Shown here: positions 44,701 through 52,582 of the stretch, one piece after another
Numbering within the stretch: the stretch's first letter is position 1
How the letters are laid out: each line of letters begins with the position of its first letter
NCBI GenBank assembly: GCA_963668655.2
Contig: CAXXPQ010000004.1
Coordinates: 930,001-994,000, forward strand
From: G963668655 sp963668655
GTDB lineage: Bacteria > Myxococcota_A > SURF-8
Reading direction: 5' to 3'
Length of the DNA: 64,000 bases
Position numbers and translations under genes: made by a program
Notes under the pieces: generated by a model
Told to the model about the DNA's origin: nothing
Database searches by the model: none
The model's input: only the letters and a program-made list of their open reading frames with translations

Positions 44701-46504
44701 CCAGGACACCTGCAACGGCGCAGGCGCGTGCCAACCCAACGATCTCAGCGCCGGGACGGCCTGCGGCGACGCCGGAACCGAGTGCGTGGTGCAGGACACC
44801 TGCGACGGTTCCGGTTCCTGCACGGACAACGGTTTCGTGGCGGCGGACACGAATTGCGGCGAAGCCGCCACGGCCTGCAGCGGCCAGGACACCTGTGATG
44901 GTGCGGGCGCGTGCCAACCCAACGATCTCAGCGCCGGGACGGCCTGCGGCGACACCGGAACCGAATGCGTGGTGCAGGACACCTGTGACGGCTCCGGTTC
45001 CTGCACGGACAACGGTTTCGTGGCGGCGGACACCAATTGCGGCCAGGCCGCCACGGCCTGCAGCGGCCAGGACACCTGCAACGGCGCGGGCGCGTGCCAA
45101 CCCAACGATCTCAGCGCCGGGACGGCCTGCGGCGACGCCGGAACCGAGTGCGTGGTGCAGGATACCTGCGACGGTTCCGGTTCCTGCACGGACAACGGTT
45201 TCGTGGCGAACGGAAGCGCCTGCAACGCCGACGATGACGGCTGCACCATGAACGACACCTGTCTGAACGGCGCATGCATGCCGGGAGCAGCCCCGGATTG
45301 CACCAGTGAAACCGATCAATGCAATCTCGGGATCTGCGACTCCCTGGGAGCCGACAATTATAAATGCGTGAAGGATCCCGCCCCGTTCGAAAGCGAAAGC
45401 TGTTCGGACGAGAACGTCTGCACCCGGGATGATGTCTGTACGGGCGGCGTCTGCACGGGCGAACAACCGGACTGTTCGGACGGGGTGGATTGCACGAACG
45501 ATTCCTGCAATCCGGAAACGGGCGATTGCCAGAACGTGGCGAACCACGCCTTCTGCGAAGACGGGGAAAGTTGCACGAACGACACCTGCGATACCGTGGA
45601 AGGCTGCCTGCGCTCGGTTCAGGAGGACTGGGCGGATTGCTCGGAAGCCGCGCCGGGAGCCTGTTTCTCCGGGGTCTGCGAGGCGCTGGGAGAGAACGAT
45701 CGTTGTACGGACGCCGTGGTCGTCTCCGTGGACGAGAATGTTACGGGCTCGTTGGATGGTTTCCACGGTTTCATGAGCGTGCCGGAAAACTGCGGAGATA
45801 ATACGGAAGTCGGCGGGGCGGACGCCTTTTATTCGCTGGCCGTTTCGGAACCCGGAACGTATCGCATCGAGCTTTCCGCCGGCGCGAACGAGGATCTAGG
45901 TCTGGCCCTGCTGGCATCCTGCGGGGAGACCGATACCTGCCTGGATTACGCTGACCGGGCAAACGCCGGCGAAACGGAACGCCTGGAAGCGGAACTGGAA
46001 GACGATATCGTTCTTCAAGTTCTTCTCCTTCACAGAACGGGAAAAGACGCCGCGACATTTTCGCTGCTCGTCACCCGTGTAAACGACACCGACGGCGACA
46101 CCGACAGCGAAGGAGACATTGATCTGGACGGCGATGACGACTTCGATAAAGACGGCGACACCGACGACGAGGGAGACGTTGATCCGGAAGGCGACGACGA
46201 TTTCGATGAAGACGGCGACGAAGGAGACATTGATCTGGGCGGCGACCCGGACGGCGTGATCGACGGCGACGAAGACGGCGAAGTGGACGGCGTGATCGAC
46301 GGCGACGAGGATGGCGATGCGGACTTGATGAACAACGGCGACGAGGATTGGAACGCCAATGGCGACGAAGATCGGATCGACGATAACGGAAACGGCAGTC
46401 ATTCCGGATCGGGCTGCGGTTGCCGCACCACCAAACCGACCGGGGCGCTGGCGATGTTGTTGCTCTCGCTGCTCGGCGTGTTTCTGCGTAGAAAGGCGTT
46501 CTGA
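41705..46504 (+). CDS. Giant surface protein: RCC1 repeats, Ig-like domain, Cys repeats, MYXO-CTERM-like tail
   Basis: A 1599-residue exported protein. The signal ends MLSTGC, a probable lipobox. Residues about 60-575 hold 14 RCC1-like blades, each with D/DG..(A/V/T)CWG. An He_PIG Ig-like domain follows (about 578-650), then 15 Cys-rich repeats of 30-31 residues (717-1170) and further Cys-rich, EGF-like stretches to about 1350. A Glu/Asn-rich beta domain, an acidic DGD/DED linker (about 1459-1560) and a C-terminal GSGCGCRTTKP, hydrophobic segment and LRRK complete it. ATG 41705 is chosen because GGAGGTG lies 6 bp upstream and the signal peptide starts there. Probably a surface adhesin or binding scaffold (inference). 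Confidence 0.85.
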   Translation: MFRGFVGVFFIFVIMLSTGCGENFQSDASEAAAEIPNQAAAGDGETNVSSVALYANQEGSTVPIRRPRLRSSEAHNCIIEGDGTVACWGKNDVGQCNPPSGAFTAISVGSDHTCGVRIDGRLVCWGSNGYNACGAPSGSFTTLASGYYHNCAIRTDGTLACWGFNTGNVVTNAPSGTFVAVTTIYNHYCAIRTDGTVTCWGDNSYGKCNARSGTFIDIGAGFDHTCGVKTDGSMICWGETVLGACSPPSGTYQAVTSGYYHSCGIKSDGTMKCWGSNSYHQIDPLSGYFTDVSTGWFHSCGLRADGTVVCTGQNNYGKSTPPDDLNGVQPGLSTGPTHACAVKPGGELTCWGDDTGGKATAPGGTHVAVSAGENHTCALKNNREVSCWGSSLGAIPTTTFHTISSFNDYACGIRDTGVISCWGSPPSSVPSGTFIDINAGDHFGCGIQDDGTLACWGTNNYSQTEAPAGTYTAVDSGGYHSCAIATDGTLACWGREDNDRCVAPEGTFSSISVGQAHSCAIATDGTLACWGRNLDGATEAPVGRFLRVASGGFYSCAMREDGAILCWGRRDNGQVPLLVTPDTLADGVVGQSYSQTLTGTGGSEPFAFSVAAGTLPNGLSLDSSGELSGTPTHSGDFSFYIDGASEIDGLIFVYQMQYNVSIECPAGFNGTTCQETTCGDELQVGDEECERHGGVFDDCCNAVTCMFKATGASCGDAGESACDHADTCDGAGACQANLATAGDLCGDAGTECVVQDTCDGSGSCTDNGFVAADTNCGQAATACSGQDTCNGAGACQPNDLSAGTACGDAGESACDHADTCDGAGACQANLATAGDLCGDAGTECVVQDTCDGSGSCTDNGFVAADTNCGQAATACSGQDTCNGAGACQPNDLSAGTACGDAGTECVVQDTCDGSGSCTDNGFVAADTNCGEAATACSGQDTCNGAGACQPNDLSAGTACGDAGTECVVQDTCDGSGSCTDNGFVAADTNCGEAATACSGQDTCNGAGACQPNDLSAGTACGDAGTECVVQDTCDGSGSCTDNGFVAADTNCGEAATACSGQDTCDGAGACQPNDLSAGTACGDTGTECVVQDTCDGSGSCTDNGFVAADTNCGQAATACSGQDTCNGAGACQPNDLSAGTACGDAGTECVVQDTCDGSGSCTDNGFVANGSACNADDDGCTMNDTCLNGACMPGAAPDCTSETDQCNLGICDSLGADNYKCVKDPAPFESESCSDENVCTRDDVCTGGVCTGEQPDCSDGVDCTNDSCNPETGDCQNVANHAFCEDGESCTNDTCDTVEGCLRSVQEDWADCSEAAPGACFSGVCEALGENDRCTDAVVVSVDENVTGSLDGFHGFMSVPENCGDNTEVGGADAFYSLAVSEPGTYRIELSAGANEDLGLALLASCGETDTCLDYADRANAGETERLEAELEDDIVLQVLLLHRTGKDAATFSLLVTRVNDTDGDTDSEGDIDLDGDDDFDKDGDTDDEGDVDPEGDDDFDEDGDEGDIDLGGDPDGVIDGDEDGEVDGVIDGDEDGDADLMNNGDEDWNANGDEDRIDDNGNGSHSGSGCGCRTTKPTGALAMLLLSLLGVFLRRKAF
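43854..45211 (+). repeat. Tandem coding repeats (183-bp units, 61 residues) of the giant surface protein
   Basis: Near-identical 183-bp units begin at 44396, 44579, 44762 and 44945, with a final half unit at 45128. Before them two 276-bp compound units (from 43854) add an extra 31-residue repeat. Each 61-residue unit is itself two related 30/31-residue repeats of the form CG.A.T.C...DTC.G.G.C, so 15 basic repeats in all. Confidence 0.95.
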
Positions 46505-46806
46505 ACGGGCTCCGGACGGATTCCGGACGAGTTTCAATGAGTTTGTGCGGAATCGCTTTCATCCACCGTCATCTCCGTTTGTTCGGAAAGGGGCCACGGC
46601 GGAAGCGAGATCACGAAAACCGGGAAACATGCGATCCGAAGTCTGGTAGGCTCGGACAATCCTCACTCTCTGGGTGGAGATCGTTCGATTTTGGGCTACG
46701 CCACCACCATTTCCAAAACATGATAAGACAATGTTGGACAACTCTGGCCACGTCCAAAGGACGTGGATTTGTGCCTCGAATTAAGGCTTTTTGTGAATGA
46801 TTCGGG
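46505..46806. other. Intergenic region between the repeat protein and der (convergent)
   Basis: It holds a perfect hairpin CCACGTCC-AAA-GGACGTGG at 46748-46766 and a weaker one with GGCTTTTT near 46769-46790, both plausible stops for the converging genes. No gene is seen. Confidence 0.5.
46748..46766. terminator. Hairpin between convergent genes
   Basis: Perfect 8-bp stem, 3-base loop; followed on the + strand by ATTTGTG. T run is weak, so efficiency is uncertain. Confidence 0.45.
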
Positions 46807-48213
46807 CTAGCGGCGTTTCCGATGCTTTCTCACGGATTTGCGGTTTCGATCCAGTTCTTGTTCCGCAAGATCCTGAGTTTTTTTCCCGTGGGTGCGGGCG
46901 AAAATCTTGATGGGAGTGGATTCGAAGCCGAATTCCTCGCGTAAGCGATTATGCAGGAAGCGTTTGTAGGAGAAATGCAGCGCGTCCGGATTGTTCACGG
47001 ACAACATGAAGGTGGGCGGACTCGTATCCACCTGGGAGATGAAATAGATCTTCAGCGGTCGACCTTTGCGAGTCGGCGGTTGATTCATGGCCAGCGAGCG
47101 TTCCAGCCAGCGATTCAGTTCCCCCGTGGTGACACGCTTTTCCCGACCTTCGTTGGCCTTCACCACCCGGTCCAGGATCGTGTGGACCCGTTGGCCGGAT
47201 TGGGCGGAGATGAAGACGATGGGCGCGTAAGAAATGAACTTCAGGCGTTCCCGAATGTCCTTGGCCATGCTTCCGGCGGTGTCCTGATCCTTCTCGATCA
47301 GATCCCATTTGTTTACCAGAATCAGGGAGGAAAGCCCCTTGTCGTGAGCGAAACCGGCGATCTTCAGATCCTGCTCGGTCACGCCCTCTTCCGAATCGAT
47401 CATGAGGAGCGCCACGTCGGCGCGGTCCATGGCCTTCAGGGCCTTGACGATGGTGCGTTTCTCCAGCACAAGTTTGATGTTTTTCTTGCGCCGGATGCCC
47501 GCCGTGTCGATCAACCGGATGGTATGGTTTTTGTACGGCAGGATGGAATCGATGGCGTCGCGCGTGGTTCCCGCGATGTTCGTGACCAAGTGGCGGTCCT
47601 CTCCGATCAGGCGGTTGACCAGGGTGCTTTTGCCCACGTTGGGTTTGCCGATGACGGCCACCCGGATTTCACCGTCCCCCCGCTCCCTCTCCAGCGGAGC
47701 GCTGGGATGATCCCGTTCCAGATCGGACAGCAGATCTCCCACGTTCACGCCGTGTTCGGCGGAAATGGCCTGGAGATTGTCGAGGCCCAATGAATAGAAA
47801 TCGGCCACGTTCCCCTCGTGCTTGGGACCGTCGATTTTATTCACCAGATAATAGACGATCTTCTCGGAGCGGCGCAGCATGTCCACGATTTCCCGATCCG
47901 CCGGAACCAGACCTTCCTTGCCGTCGAAAATGGCGAAGATGATATCAGCCTGCTCAATGGCCAGAAGACTCTGTTCCCGCATCCCGATCAGCAAATCGTC
48001 GCTCGTTTCCGGTTCGAATCCTCCGGTATCGATGATGGTGTATTCGCATTCGAAAAAGCGGCCCCGAGCGAAATGGCGATCCACCGTGACGCCGGGCCGA
48101 TCGTCCACGATGGCCTGCCTGCGTCCGGCCAGTCGGTTGAACAACGTGGACTTGCCCACGTTTGGACGACCGACCAGGGCGATGGTGAGATGGGGGATGT
48201 TTTCGTTTTTCAT
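46807..48213 (-). CDS. der: GTPase Der (EngA), ribosome assembly
   Basis: A 468-residue essential GTPase that helps mature the 50S subunit. It has two tandem G domains: GRPNVGKST with DTGG and NKID, then GKPNVGKST with DTAG and NKWD, followed by the C-terminal KH-like domain (HFSYKRFLHNRLREEFGF, PIKIFARTHGK). The basic end RKSVRKHRKRR is usual. ATG 48213 is preferred over the upstream TTG because it lies only 4 bp after the era stop and matches the normal length; the two genes form an operon. Confidence 0.97.
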   Translation of the reverse strand: MKNENIPHLTIALVGRPNVGKSTLFNRLAGRRQAIVDDRPGVTVDRHFARGRFFECEYTIIDTGGFEPETSDDLLIGMREQSLLAIEQADIIFAIFDGKEGLVPADREIVDMLRRSEKIVYYLVNKIDGPKHEGNVADFYSLGLDNLQAISAEHGVNVGDLLSDLERDHPSAPLERERGDGEIRVAVIGKPNVGKSTLVNRLIGEDRHLVTNIAGTTRDAIDSILPYKNHTIRLIDTAGIRRKKNIKLVLEKRTIVKALKAMDRADVALLMIDSEEGVTEQDLKIAGFAHDKGLSSLILVNKWDLIEKDQDTAGSMAKDIRERLKFISYAPIVFISAQSGQRVHTILDRVVKANEGREKRVTTGELNRWLERSLAMNQPPTRKGRPLKIYFISQVDTSPPTFMLSVNNPDALHFSYKRFLHNRLREEFGFESTPIKIFARTHGKKTQDLAEQELDRNRKSVRKHRKRR

Positions 48214-48217
48214 TGGC

Positions 48218-49144
48218 TTATTTATATCCAAGTTCCTTCAGAAATTTCGGGTCACGGGTCCAGTCCTTGCGCACCCTGACCAGCAATTTCAGTCCGACGG
48301 ATTTCTCGAACCAGGATTCCATCTCCTCGCGGGACTGTGTTCCGATTCTGGAAAGCATGGACCCGCCCTTTCCGATCACGATACCTTTCTGGCTGTCCCG
48401 TTCGACGATCACGTTGGCCGTGATGTGGAAACGGTTTCCTCCGTCCAATTCCAAAAACTGTTCGATCTCAATGCCCAGAGAGTATGGAATTTCCTGTTGC
48501 AACAGCATCATGGCCTTTTCACGGATAATCTCGGACGCCAGAAAACGCAGGGTCCGGTCCGTAACGATATCGTCCGGATAATACGGCGGTCCTTCCGGAA
48601 GAAGCGGATAGGAAAGGCGGATCAGTTCCTCCACGCCGTCTCCCGTCCGGGCGGAAATGGGCAGGATCTCGTTGAAATCGTACAGATTTTTCATACGATC
48701 GATGAACGGAAGTAGTTTTTCCTTCTGGACGAGATCCACTTTGTTAATCAGGAGAAAAACCGGTTTTTCTGCCTTTTCAAGCTGTTCGAGGATCACCCGG
48801 TTGCCTTCGCCGAGATCGGTTCTTTCCACGAATCCCGGGCTTCCCTCCACCATCAGATAATTCAAGTCCGCGTCCGAAATGGCTTCCGACGCCTTGCTGA
48901 GCATGTACTGGTTCAGTCCGCCTTTGGCTCGGTGGAACCCCGGGGTGTCCAGAAAGACGATCTGGCCGTTTTCGAAGTGTTTCACGCCCAGAATCCGGTT
49001 GCGGGTGGTCTGGGGTTTGGGGGTGGTGATGGCGATCTTTTCCCCCAGAATGGTGTTCAACAGGGTTGATTTGCCCACGTTCGGTCGGCCGATGATCGAA
49101 ATGAACCCGGAATGATAGGAGGCTTTCGGTTGATTTTTGAACAT
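48218..49144 (-). CDS. era: GTPase Era, 30S subunit assembly
   Basis: A 308-residue GTPase that binds 16S rRNA and checks small-subunit assembly. The G domain has GRPNVGKST (near residue 19), the switch TTPKPQTTRNR, DTPGF and NKVD; the C-terminal KH domain has the GIVIGKGGSMLSRIG motif. AAGGGA precedes ATG 49144. It is followed directly by der, a sensible pairing of two ribosome-assembly GTPases, and lies 83 bp after a small lipoprotein gene on the same strand, which may supply its transcript. Confidence 0.97.
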   Translation of the reverse strand: MFKNQPKASYHSGFISIIGRPNVGKSTLLNTILGEKIAITTPKPQTTRNRILGVKHFENGQIVFLDTPGFHRAKGGLNQYMLSKASEAISDADLNYLMVEGSPGFVERTDLGEGNRVILEQLEKAEKPVFLLINKVDLVQKEKLLPFIDRMKNLYDFNEILPISARTGDGVEELIRLSYPLLPEGPPYYPDDIVTDRTLRFLASEIIREKAMMLLQQEIPYSLGIEIEQFLELDGGNRFHITANVIVERDSQKGIVIGKGGSMLSRIGTQSREEMESWFEKSVGLKLLVRVRKDWTRDPKFLKELGYK

Positions 49145-49227
49145 GTACGGATCCCTTCAACGTTTCAAGCACGCCCGGTCCTGGCGGTGGAAACGTCGGT
49201 TGGCGGGGCTGGAACCATGGAAAGGAG

Positions 49228-49518
49228 CTATTCCGCTTCCCTTTCCTCTAGGCACGTGTTGAAGTCCGGACAGGAATCCGAATGGACGCAGGAGATCAGG
49301 TCGTCGTCGATCACTTCCACGGAACCGTCTTCCTCGGTGGCTTCGCAGATCTGCTTGCAGGTATCCACGGTTTCCTCGGTAATCATTCCGGTCGTATCGC
49401 ATTCCATATTCCGGTCGCAATACTTGTAGCAGAGTTCGAGTTTGGAGTCACTGTCGCCGCAGCCCCAAATGAACAAGGTCGAAAACGAGAAAACGAAAGC
49501 CAGCATGAACATACGCAT
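49228..49518 (-). CDS. Small Cys-rich lipoprotein
   Basis: A 96-residue protein: signal ending LFIWGC (a weak but plausible lipobox), then a Cys-rich domain LCYKYCDRNMEC ... CKQIC ... SCVHSDSCPDFNTC. The spacing matches the N-terminal domain of the lipoprotein at 28790-29668, so both belong to one family of small disulfide-bonded surface lipoproteins (inference from pattern). ATG 49518 is chosen because AGGAG lies 8 bp upstream. It may be co-transcribed with era and der downstream. Function unknown. Confidence 0.75.
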   Translation of the reverse strand: MRMFMLAFVFSFSTLFIWGCGDSDSKLELCYKYCDRNMECDTTGMITEETVDTCKQICEATEEDGSVEVIDDDLISCVHSDSCPDFNTCLEEREAE

Positions 49519-49565
49519 GATACTATCTCCTGCACGGGTCTTCGCCAAGGCAACGAATCTGCCGT

Positions 49566-49593
49566 AAGATATCACACCCCCCCTTTCTGTCAA
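49566..49593 (-). promoter_or_regulatory. Sigma-70 promoter of the small lipoprotein gene (and possibly era-der)
   Basis: Minus strand TTGACA (49593-49588), 16 bp, TATCTT (49571-49566), about 50 bp before the ATG. Confidence 0.55.
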
Positions 49594-49812
49594 CTGAATT
49601 TGGCATTGGCCCCTTCGAATGCCTTCCCTTGCCGAACCATCCGCCCAGAGCCAGCCTCAAGTGGCCGAAAATGCGCCATACTCCTGTGAGTGTAATATAT
49701 TTATTTCCCGGACGGAGATCGCCTGAAAGAGATCGAGCCCGGCCATCTTGCCATTCGCTTGCGGATTGGACGGCTGGATCGTGAAAGGATACGTCTATTG
49801 GAAAATTCTCTC

Positions 49813-50991
49813 TCAGGTTCGTCCGGTCATGCGACGTAAAAGAAGCATTGCCAGCAAAGCCAGGAAGAAGAATCCGCCCTCCCAAGCTCCGCCCGGTCCG
49901 CAAATAATGGTTTCCTCGGTATATTCGGTGGTTTTCGGCTCCCAGTCGCTGGGAGCGTTGAGAACATTGTCCTGTATTCGAAACGGGGTATCACCGTCCG
50001 TGATCGGGTTCTCGACGTCGCCGTCCGCCGGGTCGGTCTCTTCCGGATTTCCCACGGGACCGGCCAGGTCCATGCGCTCGCAGGCGTCCCGGAAAGATTC
50101 GCAACCCGCCGCCTGAATGCAGGCCCGATAGGATTCCAGCCGTTCGGAATTTCTCAACTTTTCGGCGCAGCAGAACAGCATGGCATAGCGCGGGACCGCA
50201 CGATTTCCGCAGGCGAAAAGCCATTCGGTCAGTTCCTTACAATAAACGAAATCCTCCGCTCGACAGAGCGATTCCGGATCGGGAAGTTCCTCCGGGCAAG
50301 CTTCCTGAAGCAGATCCGAGCAGATCACCACCGGTGCTTCGCTCTCCGTTTCGGAATCGGCGGCTTCTGTTTCCGACTCCAGTTCCGGTTCCGGATCCGC
50401 GTCTCCCCATTGCGCCGATTCGGGATCCGGATCGGCATCGCCGTCGATTTCAATCTCCTCATCGCCGTCCGCGTCCGTCTCCTCACGGTTATCGGCGCTT
50501 AGGTGCGTTCGATTCGTCGCGATTTCCGCTTCCCCGCCGCCATCCGGATCCGCCTCCCCTTCCCCGCTTTCGGGTTCGGCGTCCATGTCTCCATCCACTG
50601 TATCGCCATCGGTTTCCGTCTCGCTTTCCGCATCCGTATCGCCATCCGGCAACAGATCCGCCAGAGCTTCGGCTCCGCAGGCGCAATAGTGATCTTCCGT
50701 GAAAACGTCGCAGAAACCGGAATCGCTCTCGCAGGCGGAAACGGGCAGAAACGAACGGCAACGCTCCAGGAAATCGGAGCAGGAAGGCTGGGCGATTTCA
50801 TTCGAGAAATCGAGGGTTTCCGAAAAACCGTACCCTCCGGCGCACAGGCAGATCAAGGCCGTTTCATTCAGGGTGCAACGCCCCAGATCGGACGAACAGG
50901 TATCGTCGGCTTCGGCCGCCGGAACGGTCGCCGGAAAAGCAAGCGCGAACACGGCCGCAAGCAGGGCCGTAACGAAGGATTTTCCAGACAT
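49813..50991 (-). CDS. Cys-rich acidic surface protein with C-terminal Gly-hydrophobic-Arg tail
   Basis: A 392-residue exported protein. The signal peptide ends TVPAAEA. An N-terminal Cys-rich domain (CSSDLGRC...CLC...CACG) is followed by about 120 residues of Asp/Glu/Gly linker full of DGD, a second Cys-rich domain (CSDLLQEAC...LFCCAEKL...CIQAAGC), another short linker and the tail CGPGGAWEGG, hydrophobic segment, LLRRMTGRT. This tail resembles MYXO-CTERM or GlyGly-CTERM sorting signals. ATG 50991 has GGAGG 5 bp upstream; the longer open frame lacks one. It has its own promoter. Function unknown. Confidence 0.75.
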   Translation of the reverse strand: MSGKSFVTALLAAVFALAFPATVPAAEADDTCSSDLGRCTLNETALICLCAGGYGFSETLDFSNEIAQPSCSDFLERCRSFLPVSACESDSGFCDVFTEDHYCACGAEALADLLPDGDTDAESETETDGDTVDGDMDAEPESGEGEADPDGGGEAEIATNRTHLSADNREETDADGDEEIEIDGDADPDPESAQWGDADPEPELESETEAADSETESEAPVVICSDLLQEACPEELPDPESLCRAEDFVYCKELTEWLFACGNRAVPRYAMLFCCAEKLRNSERLESYRACIQAAGCESFRDACERMDLAGPVGNPEETDPADGDVENPITDGDTPFRIQDNVLNAPSDWEPKTTEYTEETIICGPGGAWEGGFFFLALLAMLLLRRMTGRT

Positions 50992-51048
50992 GACTTCCTC
51001 CGAAAAACCGTGATTCTCTATCGGTTGATCCGCACCGGGAACCTTCCG

Positions 51049-51078
51049 ATTATAGGGACACCGTATCGGAATAGTCAA
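51049..51078 (-). promoter_or_regulatory. Strong sigma-70 promoter of the Cys-rich acidic protein
   Basis: Minus strand TTGACT (51078-51073), 18 bp, perfect TATAAT (51054-51049), about 50 bp before ATG 50991. Confidence 0.8.
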
Positions 51079-51104
51079 GTCATTTCACGGGATTGCCCGA
51101 CTTC

Positions 51105-52517
51105 TCACCCGGTCAACCGGCCACGACGGGTCAGTTTGGCCGGATCGAGCCACTCGCCGACTTCCTCCGGTTTGAGTATGCCCTCTTTCACCGCCACTTC
51201 CGCCACCGTCAGACCTTCGTTATGGGCCTGATAGGACACCTTGGCGGCGGCGGCGTAGCCGATTTTCGAAATCAGCGCGGTGGCCAGGGCCAGGCTTTGG
51301 TTCAGATCGCGCCCGACATCCTCCACTCGCACGGTCATGCCCTCCACCAGGCGGGTGCGGAAGACTTCGCAGGCATTGGCGCAGATTTCCATGCTTCCCA
51401 GAAGAGCGTAAGCGGTCACGGGCAGCGTCACGTTCAATTCGAACTGCCCCCCGGCGGCGGCGGCCAGAACGGTGGCGTGATGACCGGCCACGGCCATGGC
51501 CACCTGGACGATGGATTCGCAGACCACCGGGTTGACTTTGCCCGGCATGATGCTACTCCCCGGCTGGAGCGACGGAATGGTGATCTCGCCGATGCCCAGG
51601 CGCGGACCGGAGGCCATCATGCGTACGTCGTTGGCGATGCGTTGCAGTTCCATGGCCAGGGCCGTCACCCGGCCCATGACATCAGTGACCACGGGACGGC
51701 CCGACATGAAGGCCAGGGGCTCGGAAACGATGGAAATGGGTCGGCCGAGCAGTTCGCTCAGATGTTCGGCGGCGCGCTCCACCAGGCCCTCGGGAGCCTG
51801 GAAGCCGGTCCCCACTGCGGTGCCGCCCAGGGGAATCTCGGAAAGCAGCGGCGGCGTCTCGGCCAGACGCTCCCTGAGGCGGGAAAGCACATCCACGTAG
51901 GCGCGGAAAACATGGCCAAAAGTGATGGGCAACGCGTCTTGCAGGTGCGTGCGGCCGGTCTTCACCACGTCCGCGTATTCCTCCGCTTTCTTTCCCCAGG
52001 CCGCGATCAGCCCGTCCAGTTTGGGCAGAAGTTCGTGTTCCATCAAATCCAGGGCCGCCAGGTGCAGAGCCGTGGGAATGGTGTCATTGCTGGACTGGCC
52101 GAAATTCACGTGATCGTTGGGGTGGACGGGCTTATTGTCCCCCGGCTTTCCGCCCAGATTGCGGTTGGCCAGGTTGGCGACCACCTCGTTGACGTTCATG
52201 TTGGAACTGGTGCCCGATCCCGTCTGAAAAACATCCAGGGGGAAGTGTTCCCCGTGACGTCCCTCGGCCACCTCCAGGGCGGCGGCGGAGATGGCGTCGG
52301 CGAGTTCTGCGGACAGATGGCCCTGCTCCTTCGCGGCCCTGGCCATACAGGCCTTCACGTGAGCCAGAGCCCGGATCATCGCCTTCGGCATGGGACGGTC
52401 CGAGATGGGAAGGTTGTTGCGGGCGCGCTCGGTATTGGCGCCCCAGAGCTTCGAGGCGGGAATCTCCACCTCGCCCATGGTGTCGTGTTCGATTCGCACG
52501 TTCTTCGCATCGGTCAT
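51105..52517 (-). CDS. fumC: Fumarate hydratase class II
   Basis: FumC interconverts fumarate and malate in the TCA cycle. The 470-residue protein has the superfamily signature GSSIMPGKVNPV, the catalytic-region TGRTHLQDALPITFG, the substrate-binding GSGTSSNMNVNEV and the N-terminal HDTMGEVEIPA typical of the iron-free class II type; aspartase and argininosuccinate lyase are relatives but the motif set fits fumarase best. GGGAG lies 8 bp before ATG 52517. It follows the aminopeptidase gene by 65 bp on the same strand and may share its transcript. Confidence 0.95.
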   Translation of the reverse strand: MTDAKNVRIEHDTMGEVEIPASKLWGANTERARNNLPISDRPMPKAMIRALAHVKACMARAAKEQGHLSAELADAISAAALEVAEGRHGEHFPLDVFQTGSGTSSNMNVNEVVANLANRNLGGKPGDNKPVHPNDHVNFGQSSNDTIPTALHLAALDLMEHELLPKLDGLIAAWGKKAEEYADVVKTGRTHLQDALPITFGHVFRAYVDVLSRLRERLAETPPLLSEIPLGGTAVGTGFQAPEGLVERAAEHLSELLGRPISIVSEPLAFMSGRPVVTDVMGRVTALAMELQRIANDVRMMASGPRLGIGEITIPSLQPGSSIMPGKVNPVVCESIVQVAMAVAGHHATVLAAAAGGQFELNVTLPVTAYALLGSMEICANACEVFRTRLVEGMTVRVEDVGRDLNQSLALATALISKIGYAAAAKVSYQAHNEGLTVAEVAVKEGILKPEEVGEWLDPAKLTRRGRLTG

Positions 52518-52582
52518 GGCAAACTCCCGAATTTCAGGTGATTATGCTTGCATCGTCTTCGAAATCTGGTCGCAAGCGCCGT

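Noticed and set aside
43547..45766. 739-codon minus-strand frame over the Cys repeats
   Set aside because: A repetitive Ala/Gly/Arg/Val product, a by-product of the tandem repeats on the + strand.
49600..49630. TTGGCATTGGCC as a sigma-54 site
   Set aside because: The -24 part matches but the -12 GC is missing at the required spacing.
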